Source: Poriferisodalis sp022821985 (GTDB taxonomy: Bacteria; Actinomycetota; Acidimicrobiia; Acidimicrobiales; Poriferisodalaceae). Taken from it: DNA of 64,000 bases. Shown piece after piece: positions 1 through 7,342 of the stretch (position 1 is its first letter; every line of letters starts with the position of its first letter). The position numbers and the translations under genes are program-made. The stretch is from assembly GCF_965219595.1 (NCBI RefSeq), contig NZ_OZ244781.1, positions 62,001 to 126,000 of the forward strand. Direction: 5' to 3'. The notes beneath the pieces are model-generated. The model saw nothing but the letters and a program-made list of their open reading frames with translations. It searched no databases and was not told the origin of the DNA.

Positions 1-156
1 GCGACCCTCGAGCACGGCCGCATGTGTGTCGTGCCCCGCGGCACATGGCACCGCCTCGTCGTGAACGAACCCGGACGCCTCCTGTTCGCAACTCCAGGGC
101 CAACAACCCAGCACAGAAGCCTCACCGAACACCACCAGCTCCGAACCCTCGACTGA
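1..156 (+). CDS. C-terminal end of a cupin-domain protein (5' end outside window)
   Basis: Frame 1 is open from the first base to a TGA at 154-156, giving 51 residues. The segment VVPRGTWHRL followed by LLFATPG matches the last strands of a small cupin barrel, where the Pro-x-Gly and His positions are conserved in metal-binding cupins. The fold assignment is by motif only and the substrate is unknown. The start and the first metal-binding motif lie upstream of the window. Confidence 0.6.
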   Translation, partial: ATLEHGRMCVVPRGTWHRLVVNEPGRLLFATPGPTTQHRSLTEHHQLRTLD

Positions 157-239
157 GGTACGGACGTCTGATCAGCGGCATCGAAACACAGCGTCATCGG
201 GCCAAGCGCTCAAGCAGCTCCTGATCACGCTCGATCTAG

Positions 240-494
240 TCAGCGTTCGAGTTCTCGGAGGGTTTCGAGGAGGGTGGCGGTGTCGCGCATCCAGCTCACG
301 ACCCGGTCGATGCAATCCGGGCGGGTGACATCGAGCAGCAGCGTGGCGACGGCGACCGTGGCGCCCGACTCGTCATCGGCGACCATCGTGGTCGTCGGCC
401 GGAGGCGTGCATCGGCGGCAACCAACACCCCAGCCGCACGGAGTTGACGGCGCTGCAGCTCACCGCCATCATCGTTCATGAGCTCATCTTCCAT
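240..494 (-). CDS. Small hypothetical protein, 84 aa
   Basis: An 84-residue leftward frame that I do not assign to a family. The N-terminus is acidic and polar (MEDELMNDDGGEL), the middle is hydrophobic and beta-prone (TVAVATLLLDV), and the end is helical (VVSWMRDTATLLETLRELER). There is no signal peptide or membrane span. A conspicuously AT-rich stretch (495-545) lies immediately upstream and is a likely promoter, which favours a real gene. It is divergent from trpC and lies between the cupin gene end and trpC. Composition is compatible with a small cytoplasmic or partner-binding protein; no function is proposed. Confidence 0.5.
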   Translation of the reverse strand: MEDELMNDDGGELQRRQLRAAGVLVAADARLRPTTTMVADDESGATVAVATLLLDVTRPDCIDRVVSWMRDTATLLETLRELER

Positions 495-545
495 CTATTT
501 CAAGCTATTTCATTATTTTCCAATTATCCAAGTAATTTTTGTGCG
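495..545 (-). promoter_or_regulatory. AT-rich promoter region of the 84-aa gene
   Basis: About 50 bp of strongly AT-rich DNA in a G+C-rich context, ending at the ATG of the leftward 84-aa gene. On the minus strand a GAAATAG motif is repeated twice just before the start codon. No single -10/-35 pair is convincing, so this is called only as a likely promoter or regulator-binding region. Confidence 0.35.
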
Positions 546-648
546 GGCGCAACGGGCAATAGCAGCGGCCCAATCTGAGGGCCGACGTGACGGGCGGCGG
601 CGTAGAGTCGCTGGTCGATCAAGCCAACTCGCGGAATGAAATCGTCGT

Positions 649-1404
649 ATGGCTGCAGACAATCCCGCTGACGACACCGAACCGGGCTCGGTCGCGGTTG
701 GGCACCGGTTTGCGGCCGCGCTGCGGGAAGCTGGACTGTCGGTCATCGCTGAGATCAAACGGCGCTCGCCGTCTCGCGGGGCACTGAACGCCGATGCCGA
801 CGCTGCCGATCTGGCATCGGAATACAAGGCGGGCGGGGCGGCCTGCCTGTCGGTGCTGACCGAGAGCGAGCGATTCAGCGGCTCCCCCGAGGACTTGCAA
901 GCTGCCAAGGCAGTGACCGGCTTGCCGGTGCTGCGCAAAGACTTCCTGCGCACGCTCGATGATGTGCGCGACAGCCACGCCATGGGCGCCGACGCAATGC
1001 TCGTCATCCTTGCCGACATAGACCCGGCACACCTGCCGTCCATGCAAGAACTGGCGCTGTCGCTGGGTGTCGACGTGCTCACGGAGGTACGCGACGAAGC
1101 CGAACTGGAGACGGCTGTCGGTCTCGGTGCCTACATGATTGCCATCAACCAGCGCGACAACCCCGAGTCGACCAAGTTCACCGTCGACTACGACAAGGCA
1201 GTCCGTGTCAGCCGCAGTTTCGCAGCGATCGACGACAGCATCCTGCTGATTGCGGCCTCAGGCATCGGCGTGCCCGGCGGCACGTCCATGCGAGCAATTG
1301 CCGAAGCCGGCTACGACGCCGCTTTGATCGGCGAAGCACTCGTGGTGGCCGACGACCCGCCCGAACTGCTCCGCGAGCTGCTCGCCGATTCCCGCAGCGA
1401 ATAG
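649..1404 (+). CDS. trpC: Indole-3-glycerol phosphate synthase
   Basis: Converts 1-(o-carboxyphenylamino)-1-deoxyribulose 5-phosphate to indole-3-glycerol phosphate in tryptophan synthesis; cytoplasmic TIM barrel. Visible family motifs: IAEIKRRSPSRG with the catalytic lysine (residues 33-44), LRKDF, LTEVRDEAELE, INQRD (usually INNRD), and the phosphate-binding ASGI and LIGEAL near the end. The 251-aa length fits the family, although the N-terminal helix is short. It stands alone: no other trp gene is nearby, and it faces the convergent lipoprotein gene 11 bp downstream. A TGAAAT hexamer sits exactly 6 nt before the ATG, which could be the -10 of a leaderless transcript. The INQRD variant and lack of trp neighbours leave room for a paralogue with a shifted role. 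Confidence 0.85.
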   Translation: MAADNPADDTEPGSVAVGHRFAAALREAGLSVIAEIKRRSPSRGALNADADAADLASEYKAGGAACLSVLTESERFSGSPEDLQAAKAVTGLPVLRKDFLRTLDDVRDSHAMGADAMLVILADIDPAHLPSMQELALSLGVDVLTEVRDEAELETAVGLGAYMIAINQRDNPESTKFTVDYDKAVRVSRSFAAIDDSILLIAASGIGVPGGTSMRAIAEAGYDAALIGEALVVADDPPELLRELLADSRSE

Positions 1405-1415
1405 CCGCTCCCCGA

Positions 1416-2588
1416 TTAGCCGGGGGTGAGGGCGTCGGTCACGACGGCGTCGGGGATCGTGCCGCCTCCTGCTTGCTCTGTGCCATCTGCGCGAATCAGC
1501 AGCCATCGCGGGTGATAGATGACGCCAAGTGCTCTGGCGAGCTCGTTGTCCGGATCGGGCAAGTTCGGCATGTGGCCGAGTCCGTAGGAGTTCACAAAGC
1601 GTGAGATGGCCGACGCAGTGTCATGGCCCCCGACGCTGACGAGGGCCAAGTTGTTTCCGTGTTGTGTCTTCAGCGCTGCGACCGCAGGCGCCTCTCGCCG
1701 GCAGTTCGGTCACCAAGGCGCCCAGAACCACACCAGCACGTCGCGGCCAGCGAATGCACTGACGTCGAGCGTCGTGCCGTCGACTTGCGCGACGGCCAGC
1801 ACCAGCACCTTGGGCCGATCCTCGGTGGGCTCGGGATCGGTGACAGCCTCTTCGGCGTCCTCTCCCTCTGGGTCTTGCTCGACCTCCTCGGCATCGCCCT
1901 CGTCGTCGGTGCTCGCAGAATCGTCTGCCTCGGCATCCTCGGCGTCGTCCTCCTCTTCAGATACCTCACTGCCGTCGGTCTCGTCCTCACCCTCGTCGGA
2001 CTCATCGTCAGCCTCGTCGTCGGCTGGATCATCAGTGACGTCCTCAGTCGCTCCATCGTCGACATCGGCGCTCTCGTCGGCCTCGTCCTCACCCTCGTCG
2101 GACTCGTCCTCACCCTCGTCGTCGGCTGGATCATCAGTGACGTCCTCAAGCGGCCTCTCGTCGACATCGGCGCTCTCGTCGGTCTCGTCCTCACCCTCGT
2201 CGTCGGCCGGCTGTCCTGCGGTCTCGCTGGATTCGCTGTCGGCCGGTTCCGCCTGGTCCGCGGCGTCGCTTTCGTCGCTGTCAGTCTGGGCCTGGTCGTC
2301 GCTTGCGTCGTCGGGCTGCGAGGCAGCGGCCTGATCCGTGCCGTCGCCGACAGCCTCGTCGGCGGTTCCGGCGTCCTCTGCAGCGCCTTCGGAATCTGCT
2401 GACTCAGCAGACACGGGCTCCGTGGTCGGGCTCGCTGGCGGCTCGGTCGTCGCGACCGCTGGTGCGGCCGTGCTGGCGGCCACCGTCTGGGGTGTCTCGT
2501 CGCTGTCGCTGCTGCAGCCGGCCAGCAGGCCAGCACCCACGACGCACGCGACAGCCACCAAGGCCGTTCGGCGCAGTACCAGCATCAC
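1416..2588 (-). CDS. MPT53/DsbE/TlpA-like thioredoxin-fold lipoprotein with in-frame UGA at the catalytic Cys (candidate selenoprotein)
   Basis: A single frame runs from GTG 2588 to the stop at 1416, interrupted only by TGA at 1712-1710. Residues 1-25 form a lipoprotein signal ending in LLAGC. Residues ~30-255 are a very acidic, low-complexity Asp/Glu/Ser spacer with internal DNA repeats. The thioredoxin fold follows: VLVWFWAPW, then TGA as codon 293, then PNCRREAP, i.e. W-[UGA]-P-N-C where the family has W-C-x-x-C. Beyond the UGA the frame continues for about 97 residues of good family sequence (LALVSVGGHD, GVIYHPRWLLIRADG with the cis-Pro) to a normal stop. Established knowledge: MPT53/DsbE proteins are extracytoplasmic disulfide oxidoreductases, and UxxC thioredoxin-fold selenoproteins exist. 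Inference: the UGA is read as selenocysteine. The alternative is a one-base nonsense mutation (TGC to TGA). The sel genes are not in this window. Confidence 0.65.
1680..1711 (-). promoter_or_regulatory. Hairpin directly downstream of the in-frame UGA (candidate bacterial SECIS)
   Basis: On the minus strand, starting with the GA of the UGA codon, GACCG can pair with CGGUC (5 bp) at the far end of the 32-nt stretch. Inside, GGCG pairs with CGCC around a 5-nt AGAGG apical loop. Bacterial SECIS elements sit in the coding sequence just 3' of the UGA, and a G near the start of the apical loop is typical. Distance and shape fit roughly; the pairing was drawn by eye without energy calculation. Confidence 0.4.
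1819..2330 (-). repeat. Degenerate tandem repeats encoding an Asp/Glu-rich spacer
   Basis: The coding DNA of the lipoprotein spacer is built of related CTCGTC/CTCACC-type units, including a longer block repeated at about 2013-2100 and 2104-2190 that encodes the recurring DVTDDPADDEGEDE segment. Such repeats can expand or contract by slippage while keeping the frame. The acidic spacer would hold the thioredoxin domain away from the membrane. Confidence 0.6.
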
Positions 2589-2595
2589 GCTGGCG

Positions 2596-2601
2596 AGCGT
2601 A
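2596..2601 (-). promoter_or_regulatory. -10-like hexamer (TACGCT), leaderless start of the lipoprotein gene
   Basis: On the minus strand TACGCT is followed by 7 nt and then GTG at 2588. This is the TANNNT-to-start spacing expected of leaderless actinobacterial transcripts, and it favours GTG 2588 over the next ATG at 2585. Confidence 0.45.
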
Positions 2602-2723
2602 ACCCTCCCCTACACCGGCTCAGAAGCAGCACCAATCCCTGGGCCGAGTGTCTCCGGCACGCAGGCTCAGAGGCGGCATCGAGCCGGGGGCTGAGTGTCT
2701 CCTGCATGGCAGGAACACACCGC

Positions 2724-2729
2724 TAGGTT
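2724..2729 (+). promoter_or_regulatory. -10-like hexamer (TAGGTT), leaderless start of thpR
   Basis: TAGGTT, then 6 nt, then GTG at 2736. This spacing places the transcription start on or next to the start codon. No Shine-Dalgarno sequence is visible, consistent with a leaderless mRNA. Confidence 0.5.
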
Positions 2730-2735
2730 CGCGCC

Positions 2736-3218
2736 GTGCCGCGCCTGTTCGTCGCCGTGTGGCCGCCCCCCTCCGTCGTCGACGAACTGGCTGGGCTGCC
2801 AAGACCGTCGGCGTCGGGTGTCAGCTGGACCAAGCCACACCGCTTGCACATCACGCTCCGGTTTCTCGGCGAATGCGACACCGGTGAAGCGCTCAGCACC
2901 CTCGGTGCGCAGTCACTCGGCGAGACATCGGTAACGCTCGGCCCAGCGCCGGAGCGCCTCGGTCGAGGCGTGCTCATGCTCCCGGCCACCGGCGTCGACG
3001 AACTCGCCGCGTCGGTCATCGACTGCACCCGCTACATCGGCGACCCGCCGCCGGATCACCCCTTCGTAGGGCACCTGACCATCGCCCGCTTCCGCAAACG
3101 ACGGCCGTCGGTCGACTGGCCGCGCCTCAGCGAGACGTTCGAGGTCACCGAGATCAGCCTGGTCGAGTCTGCTCCGTGGGGCGAATACCTGAACGTGGCG
3201 AGCTTCCGGCTCAACTAG
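2736..3218 (+). CDS. thpR: RNA 2',3'-cyclic phosphodiesterase (2'-5' RNA ligase family)
   Basis: A 160-aa member of the 2H phosphoesterase superfamily, acting on RNA with 2',3'-cyclic phosphate ends. Both catalytic HxT/Sx motifs are present: HITLRFLGE at about residues 39-47 and HLTIARFR at about 112-119. The N-terminal MPRLFVAVWPP and C-terminal VESAPWGEYLNVASFRL are also typical. It starts with GTG preceded by a leaderless-type -10. It is divergent from the lipoprotein gene and precedes a VOC gene by about 80 bp. No operon partner indicates a specific RNA substrate. Confidence 0.85.
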   Translation: MPRLFVAVWPPPSVVDELAGLPRPSASGVSWTKPHRLHITLRFLGECDTGEALSTLGAQSLGETSVTLGPAPERLGRGVLMLPATGVDELAASVIDCTRYIGDPPPDHPFVGHLTIARFRKRRPSVDWPRLSETFEVTEISLVESAPWGEYLNVASFRLN

Positions 3219-3298
3219 CGCTGCTCGCCTAGCCGCCCGGGCGAATCGGCCTGCCGGAATGTGAGAGCCTTGCTGTGAATTCCGCAGCAGGGGGAGCC

Positions 3299-3799
3299 AT
3301 GGGACTTCACCACGTCGCCTACGCAACACGGGACCTCGAGGCGACACACCGCTTCTACGAGGACCTGATGGGGTTCCCGCTGGTGCACGCCGAGCAAGCC
3401 GAGCGGCCGCACCCCGACGGCGGGCCGACAGGCCATATCAAGCACGTCTTCTACGACATCGGCGACGGCGAGTGCATTGCCTTCTTCTACATCCAGAACA
3501 TGGGCGAGCAGGCCGACTACAGCACCGACCTCAGCGCGACGGTGGGGCTGCCGGTGTGGGTCAATCACGTCGCCGTCCGGGCCACGCCAGAGCAGCAAGA
3601 GGCTGCCCGCGAGCGCATGGCTGCCGCCGACATCGAACCGCTCATGGAGGTCGATCACGGCTGGTGCCACTCGCTCTATTTCGTGGACCCCAACGGGATC
3701 ATGGTGGAGCTCTGCCGGGACACCACCGGCATCGAGCCCGATCCGGCCGAGGCGCTGGAAGTGATGCGCTCCCCCATCCCCACCGACGCAACGGCCTGA
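3299..3799 (+). CDS. VOC (glyoxalase/bleomycin resistance/dioxygenase) family protein
   Basis: A 166-aa vicinal-oxygen-chelate fold protein. GLHHVAYATRDLEATHRFYEDLMGFPLV at the N-terminus and NHVAVRATPEQQEAARERM in the second half are the paired beta-alpha-beta-beta-beta modules. The histidines of HHVAY and NHVAV and the glutamate of MVELCRDT are the usual metal ligands. An earlier in-frame start exists at 3275, but ATG 3299 has a strong ribosome site (GGGGGAG, 3290-3296) and gives the canonical N-terminus. It is followed 19 bp later by an alpha/beta hydrolase and then an acyl-CoA dehydrogenase, so the three may form a catabolic operon. The substrate cannot be deduced. Confidence 0.8.
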   Translation: MGLHHVAYATRDLEATHRFYEDLMGFPLVHAEQAERPHPDGGPTGHIKHVFYDIGDGECIAFFYIQNMGEQADYSTDLSATVGLPVWVNHVAVRATPEQQEAARERMAAADIEPLMEVDHGWCHSLYFVDPNGIMVELCRDTTGIEPDPAEALEVMRSPIPTDATA

Positions 3800-3818
3800 G
3801 CTCCGGGCTGGCCGACAG

Positions 3819-4943
3819 ATGGGCATCACCCGCGAGTTCGTCGCGCTGCCGAGTGCCAGCGCCCCCCGGTCCGGCGTGGGCGGGCATCCTTGCCAAGGCG
3901 TCTACCACCGTCCCGAAGGACGCGAGCCGCGCACGGCGCTGATCGCGACCCATTACAACATCGATTTCAGCGAGCACTACCTGGCCAGCTACATCGCCGA
4001 GCGGGGCATGGGCTTTCTCGGCTGGAACACCCGCTTCCGGGGTGCGGAGCCCTACTTCCTGGCCGATCTGGCGCTCGCCGACATCGACGTCGGCGTCCGT
4101 TGGCTGCGCGACCAAGGCGTCGACTGCGTGGTGCTGCTGGGCAACAGCGGCGGCGGCTCGCTCATGGCCACCTACCAGGCACAGGCCACGGCGCCCAACC
4201 TGGTTCCGGAGTACAGCCGGCGAGGCCTGCACCCGGCGATCGAGGACTTGGCGGGAGGCGACCTGTACGTCTCGATCGTGGCGCACACCGGGCGCGCCGA
4301 GGTGCTGACCAACTGGATGGATCCGTCGGTGACCGATGAGAATGATCCGCTCAGCGTTGACCCGGCCCTCGACCCGTTCGGCGCCGACCGGCAGCCACCG
4401 TTCGACGATGAGTTCATCGCCACATACCGCAGCGCACAGCGGGCGCGCAACGAGCGCATCACCGCTTGGTGCAAGAACGAGCTGGACCGGCTCGCAGCAG
4501 CAGGGCACCGCGAGCGTCTGTTCGTGGTGCCGCGACTCTGGGCGGACCTGCGCATGCTCGACGGTTCGATCGACCCCAGCCAACGCACCGTGCCCGGCTG
4601 CTACCTCGGCGATCCGCGCCGGGCCAACTACGGAATTTTCGGCGTCGGGACGGTGAGTTCGCTGCGGACTTGGCTGTCGATGTGGAGCCTCGCCGACTCG
4701 CAGTGCAGCACCGATCAGGCGCAGCACATCGATCTGCCGGCGATCGTCATCGACGCCGATGCCGATACCGGCATCTTCTCCTCCGACACCGCCAAGATCG
4801 TCAACGCGCTGCGCGGCCGGCCTGGTGCGCCGGACGTCCCAGCGCACTCCATCTCTGGCGACCACTACCTGACGGAGCCCGCCGGTGCACGAGCCGAAGC
4901 CGCCGACCTCATCGCCGACTGGGTCCGCACCCACACCGGCTAG
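3819..4943 (+). CDS. Alpha/beta hydrolase family protein
   Basis: A 374-aa cytoplasmic alpha/beta hydrolase. The nucleophile elbow is LLGNSGGGSL (about residues 107-116, GNSGG around Ser). The acid/base residues are probably the Asp of IDADADTGIF and the His of SGDHYL near the C-terminus. The N-terminal ATHYNIDFSEHYLASYIAERG segment contains the expected oxyanion-side strand. It lies between a VOC protein and an acyl-CoA dehydrogenase, 12 bp before the latter, suggesting a role in breaking down an ester or a ring-cleavage product. The specific substrate is unknown. Confidence 0.75.
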   Translation: MGITREFVALPSASAPRSGVGGHPCQGVYHRPEGREPRTALIATHYNIDFSEHYLASYIAERGMGFLGWNTRFRGAEPYFLADLALADIDVGVRWLRDQGVDCVVLLGNSGGGSLMATYQAQATAPNLVPEYSRRGLHPAIEDLAGGDLYVSIVAHTGRAEVLTNWMDPSVTDENDPLSVDPALDPFGADRQPPFDDEFIATYRSAQRARNERITAWCKNELDRLAAAGHRERLFVVPRLWADLRMLDGSIDPSQRTVPGCYLGDPRRANYGIFGVGTVSSLRTWLSMWSLADSQCSTDQAQHIDLPAIVIDADADTGIFSSDTAKIVNALRGRPGAPDVPAHSISGDHYLTEPAGARAEAADLIADWVRTHTG

Positions 4944-4955
4944 AGAACGCGATCG

Positions 4956-6080
4956 ATGCCCGACTTCTTGGACACCGAGCACGCCGAGGTGCGGAGCGCT
5001 GCCGAGCGTCTGGCTGACGAGCTCGCGGCGCTGCCGGGCCGGGTCGCCGAGAGCGATATCGGGGCTGCGGTCCGGCAGGCGTCCAAGTCAGCCGGAGTCT
5101 TCGGCATGACTCAGCCGATGTCGGTTGGCGGCACCGAGGCCGGCGCGCTGGCGCTGGCCGTCGTGCGTGACACGCTCGGCAGCCGCAACGTGGGTCACCT
5201 GCCGGGCGTCTTCGGACCGTCGCCGGGAGTGCTCGCCGACGTCGGCGAGCCGCTGCGCAGCCAGTTCCTGCTGCCGTATCTCGCTGGGGACATGCGCAGC
5301 GGTTTCGGGTTCACCGAACCTGCGGATGCCCCGCGCCACACCTGGGCACGGCGTGACGGCGACGACTTGGTGGTGAACGGAGCGAAGTCATACGTGACCG
5401 GCGGCGCAGACGCCGACTTCATCAACGCTCTGGTCGAGGTGGACGGGACCGGGTCGGCGATGGTGCTCATCGAGACCGACCGCGCCGGCGTGACGCTCAA
5501 GCAGCGATTCGGCACTCTCGACGGCAGCCACCATGCCGCGTTCACGTTCACCGATGTGCGCGTGCCGGCCACCCACGTCATCGGCGAGGCCGGGCGCGGC
5601 CTGCGACGAGCGCTGGGCCAGATCAACGCCACGCGCATGGCCATTGCAGCCGATTGCGTCGGCCAGTGCCGATTTGCGATCGACCTCGTGGAGCAGACGC
5701 TGGTGGAGCGAGCGGGGCGGCACAGTTCGACCGAAGGGCCGGCACAGGTTGGCACCGACCTGGAGCGGGTGGCACTGGGAGACATGCGGATCGCCGCCTA
5801 TGCGGCTCGCAGCGCGCTCTACCGGACGGCACGCCTGCTCGATGCCGGCGAGAACGCCGTCAACGAGGTAATGGCCGCAAAGTCGCTGGCCACCGAGACT
5901 TTGAGCCGGATCTGCGACGACGCCGTGCAACTCGTCGGAGGAACCGCACTCGTAGACGGCCATCCCCTAGCCGACATCTTGCGACGCGTGCGCGCCCTGC
6001 GGCTCGCAGAGGGGCCGACAGAGGTGCTGGCCGCGAATGTGGCCCGCGGTCGACTCGACCTCGGCCTCGGCCGCGTCTGA
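4956..6080 (+). CDS. Acyl-CoA dehydrogenase family protein
   Basis: A 374-aa FAD-dependent flavoprotein of the acyl-CoA dehydrogenase fold. The middle region FGFTEPADAPRHTWARRDGDDLVVNGAKSYVTGG is the typical FAD/substrate beta domain. The C-terminal LVGGTALVDGHPLADILRRVRAL then LAEGPTEVLAANVARG carries the glutamate (of AEGPTE) in the position of the catalytic base. It is the last gene of a rightward cluster (VOC, hydrolase, dehydrogenase) and ends 37 bp before an 80-bp repeat hairpin. Chain-length preference cannot be read from the sequence. Confidence 0.85.
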   Translation: MPDFLDTEHAEVRSAAERLADELAALPGRVAESDIGAAVRQASKSAGVFGMTQPMSVGGTEAGALALAVVRDTLGSRNVGHLPGVFGPSPGVLADVGEPLRSQFLLPYLAGDMRSGFGFTEPADAPRHTWARRDGDDLVVNGAKSYVTGGADADFINALVEVDGTGSAMVLIETDRAGVTLKQRFGTLDGSHHAAFTFTDVRVPATHVIGEAGRGLRRALGQINATRMAIAADCVGQCRFAIDLVEQTLVERAGRHSSTEGPAQVGTDLERVALGDMRIAAYAARSALYRTARLLDAGENAVNEVMAAKSLATETLSRICDDAVQLVGGTALVDGHPLADILRRVRALRLAEGPTEVLAANVARGRLDLGLGRV

Positions 6081-6117
6081 CTACCGAGGACTCGAAGCTG
6101 CAGGCACCGATGCCATA

Positions 6118-6197
6118 GCTGCGGCGGTGGCAGGAGACTCTGCGACGTTGCGACCTGCTGGATCGCTGGTCGCTGAGGATTCTGTCGCCGCCGCAGC
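6118..6197 (+). repeat. 80-bp structured repeat R1, copy 1
   Basis: Exactly 80 bp from GCTGCGGCGG to CCGCCGCAGC, preceded by TGCCATA. The ends form a perfect 10-bp stem that can extend to 17 bp with G-U pairs. An inner hairpin pairs GCGACC with GGTCGC. It lies between the convergent acyl-CoA dehydrogenase and zincin genes and could also act as a transcription terminator. Confidence 0.8.
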
Positions 6198-6230
6198 GGG
6201 CGCGCATGTGCACCCAACTGCTCGGCCGGG

Positions 6231-6575
6231 TCAGTCCCAGCCGAGCTCGTGCAGCCGGTCGTCGTCGATGCCGAAGTGGTGCGCGATCTCATGCACCACT
6301 GTCACCAGCACTTCTTCGACGACATCGTCGGCCGTCTCGCACATCTCCAGGATCGGCAGCCGGTAGATGACAATGCTGTCGGGCATCGCCAGGCCGCCGT
6401 AGTCATGGCGCTCGGTCAGCGGGATGCCCTCATAGACACCGAGCAGGTCCGGATCCTCCCCTCGGTCCTCCACGAAGATGGCCACGTTGTCCATCAGCGA
6501 GCGCAGCGCGTCGGGAATGTCTTCGAGCGCCTGTTCCACCAGGTTGGCAAAGCGGGCCTCGTCCATCTCGAGCAC
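6231..6575 (-). CDS. Zincin-like metallopeptidase family protein
   Basis: A 114-aa single-domain protein with VVHEIAHHFGIDD near the C-terminus, an HExxHxxG-type zinc site (both His and the catalytic Glu present). This is the pattern of the small Zincin_1 family (MLEMDEARFANLVEQALEDIPDAL is its typical N-terminus). No signal peptide; cytoplasmic. Actinobacteria keep a relative of this gene near manB/cofD, and this window preserves that neighbourhood loosely. Proteolytic activity is not demonstrated for most of the family. It starts with GTG at 6575. Confidence 0.8.
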   Translation of the reverse strand: MLEMDEARFANLVEQALEDIPDALRSLMDNVAIFVEDRGEDPDLLGVYEGIPLTERHDYGGLAMPDSIVIYRLPILEMCETADDVVEEVLVTVVHEIAHHFGIDDDRLHELGWD

Positions 6576-6656
6576 GCCCCCATCCTGCCGGGCCAGCCGG
6601 CCCGCGTCAGCGGCAAGGCACTGTCGGGGGGTCGGGCGCTGTGCTGGGGCCAGCAG

Positions 6657-6662
6657 TAAGTT
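6657..6662 (+). promoter_or_regulatory. -10-like hexamer (TAAGTT), leaderless start of the EthD-like gene
   Basis: TAAGTT, 6 nt, then ATG at 6669. This is the same geometry as at thpR, ftsH, secA and birA in this window, with no Shine-Dalgarno sequence. Confidence 0.5.
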
Positions 6663-6668
6663 GCAGGC

Positions 6669-7280
6669 ATGTACGAGCTCGTCGTCACGGGAAATGATCC
6701 GGATGCTGCTGCGGACGTAGCGGCCAGCGTCGGGGGCGTGTGTTACGCGGCTGACCCCGACGATCGCCGCGAGTTCCCCTTCCGCACGCTCGTGCGCGCC
6801 ATGACCGATTCCCCGGACCTGCTGACGCCCGCCGCAACGGTCGGCACCTACCTGGCGTTCTCACGCGTCATCCGCGAGCGCCCGCTGGGGTCCGACCCGG
6901 GCACTGCCTCGCCGGGCCTGACTGCCATCTTCCCGATGGTCCACCACCCACGGCTGACGCACGCGCAGGGAGACAGCCACTGGCGTGACACCCACGTGCC
7001 GCTAGCGCTGCAGCATCACCCCGGCATGTGGGACTACACCCAGCTCAGCGTGGTGGCCACACTCAACGGACCGTCCTATGACGGTTTTGCCATGGTCGCG
7101 TTCGCCTCGCTCGACGACATGCGTGAGCGCTTCTTCGGCGATGACCACGACCGCGACGTCATCCGTGCCGACGTGGCGAAATTCGCCGACACCGAGCGCT
7201 CGCCCCGGCGCGTGATCGCTACGGAGACCATCTACCGCCAGCGTCCCCCGCTTCCGGCAGTGACCTGGCCGCACGACTAG
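6669..7280 (+). CDS. EthD-domain (dimeric alpha/beta barrel) protein
   Basis: A 203-aa protein whose second half contains MVHHPRLTHAQGDSHWRDTHVPLALQHHPGMWDYTQL, the EthD pattern in which a substrate-side histidine sits in HWRDTH. EthD-like proteins form dimeric ferredoxin-like barrels and often accompany catabolic or polyketide-modifying enzymes. The start at ATG 6669 is supported by a leaderless-type -10. It precedes an MFS transporter by 62 bp in the same direction, suggesting a transport/metabolism pair. Function is not assigned further. Confidence 0.65.
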   Translation: MYELVVTGNDPDAAADVAASVGGVCYAADPDDRREFPFRTLVRAMTDSPDLLTPAATVGTYLAFSRVIRERPLGSDPGTASPGLTAIFPMVHHPRLTHAQGDSHWRDTHVPLALQHHPGMWDYTQLSVVATLNGPSYDGFAMVAFASLDDMRERFFGDDHDRDVIRADVAKFADTERSPRRVIATETIYRQRPPLPAVTWPHD

Positions 7281-7342
7281 CTTGCGCGCCCCCAAGCGAG
7301 CCTCAGTCCGCCGCGCGCCATGAGCCAGCCAGCGAGTTCATC

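Noticed and set aside
1416..1712. A frameshift or separate small gene explaining the thioredoxin-domain C-terminal part
   Set aside because: The C-terminal part is in the same frame as the upstream lipoprotein; no indel is needed, only read-through of one UGA.
2641..2711. Two similar ~24-bp GAGTGTCTCC-containing stretches between the lipoprotein gene and thpR
   Set aside because: Short and imperfect; no further copies seen and no clear function.
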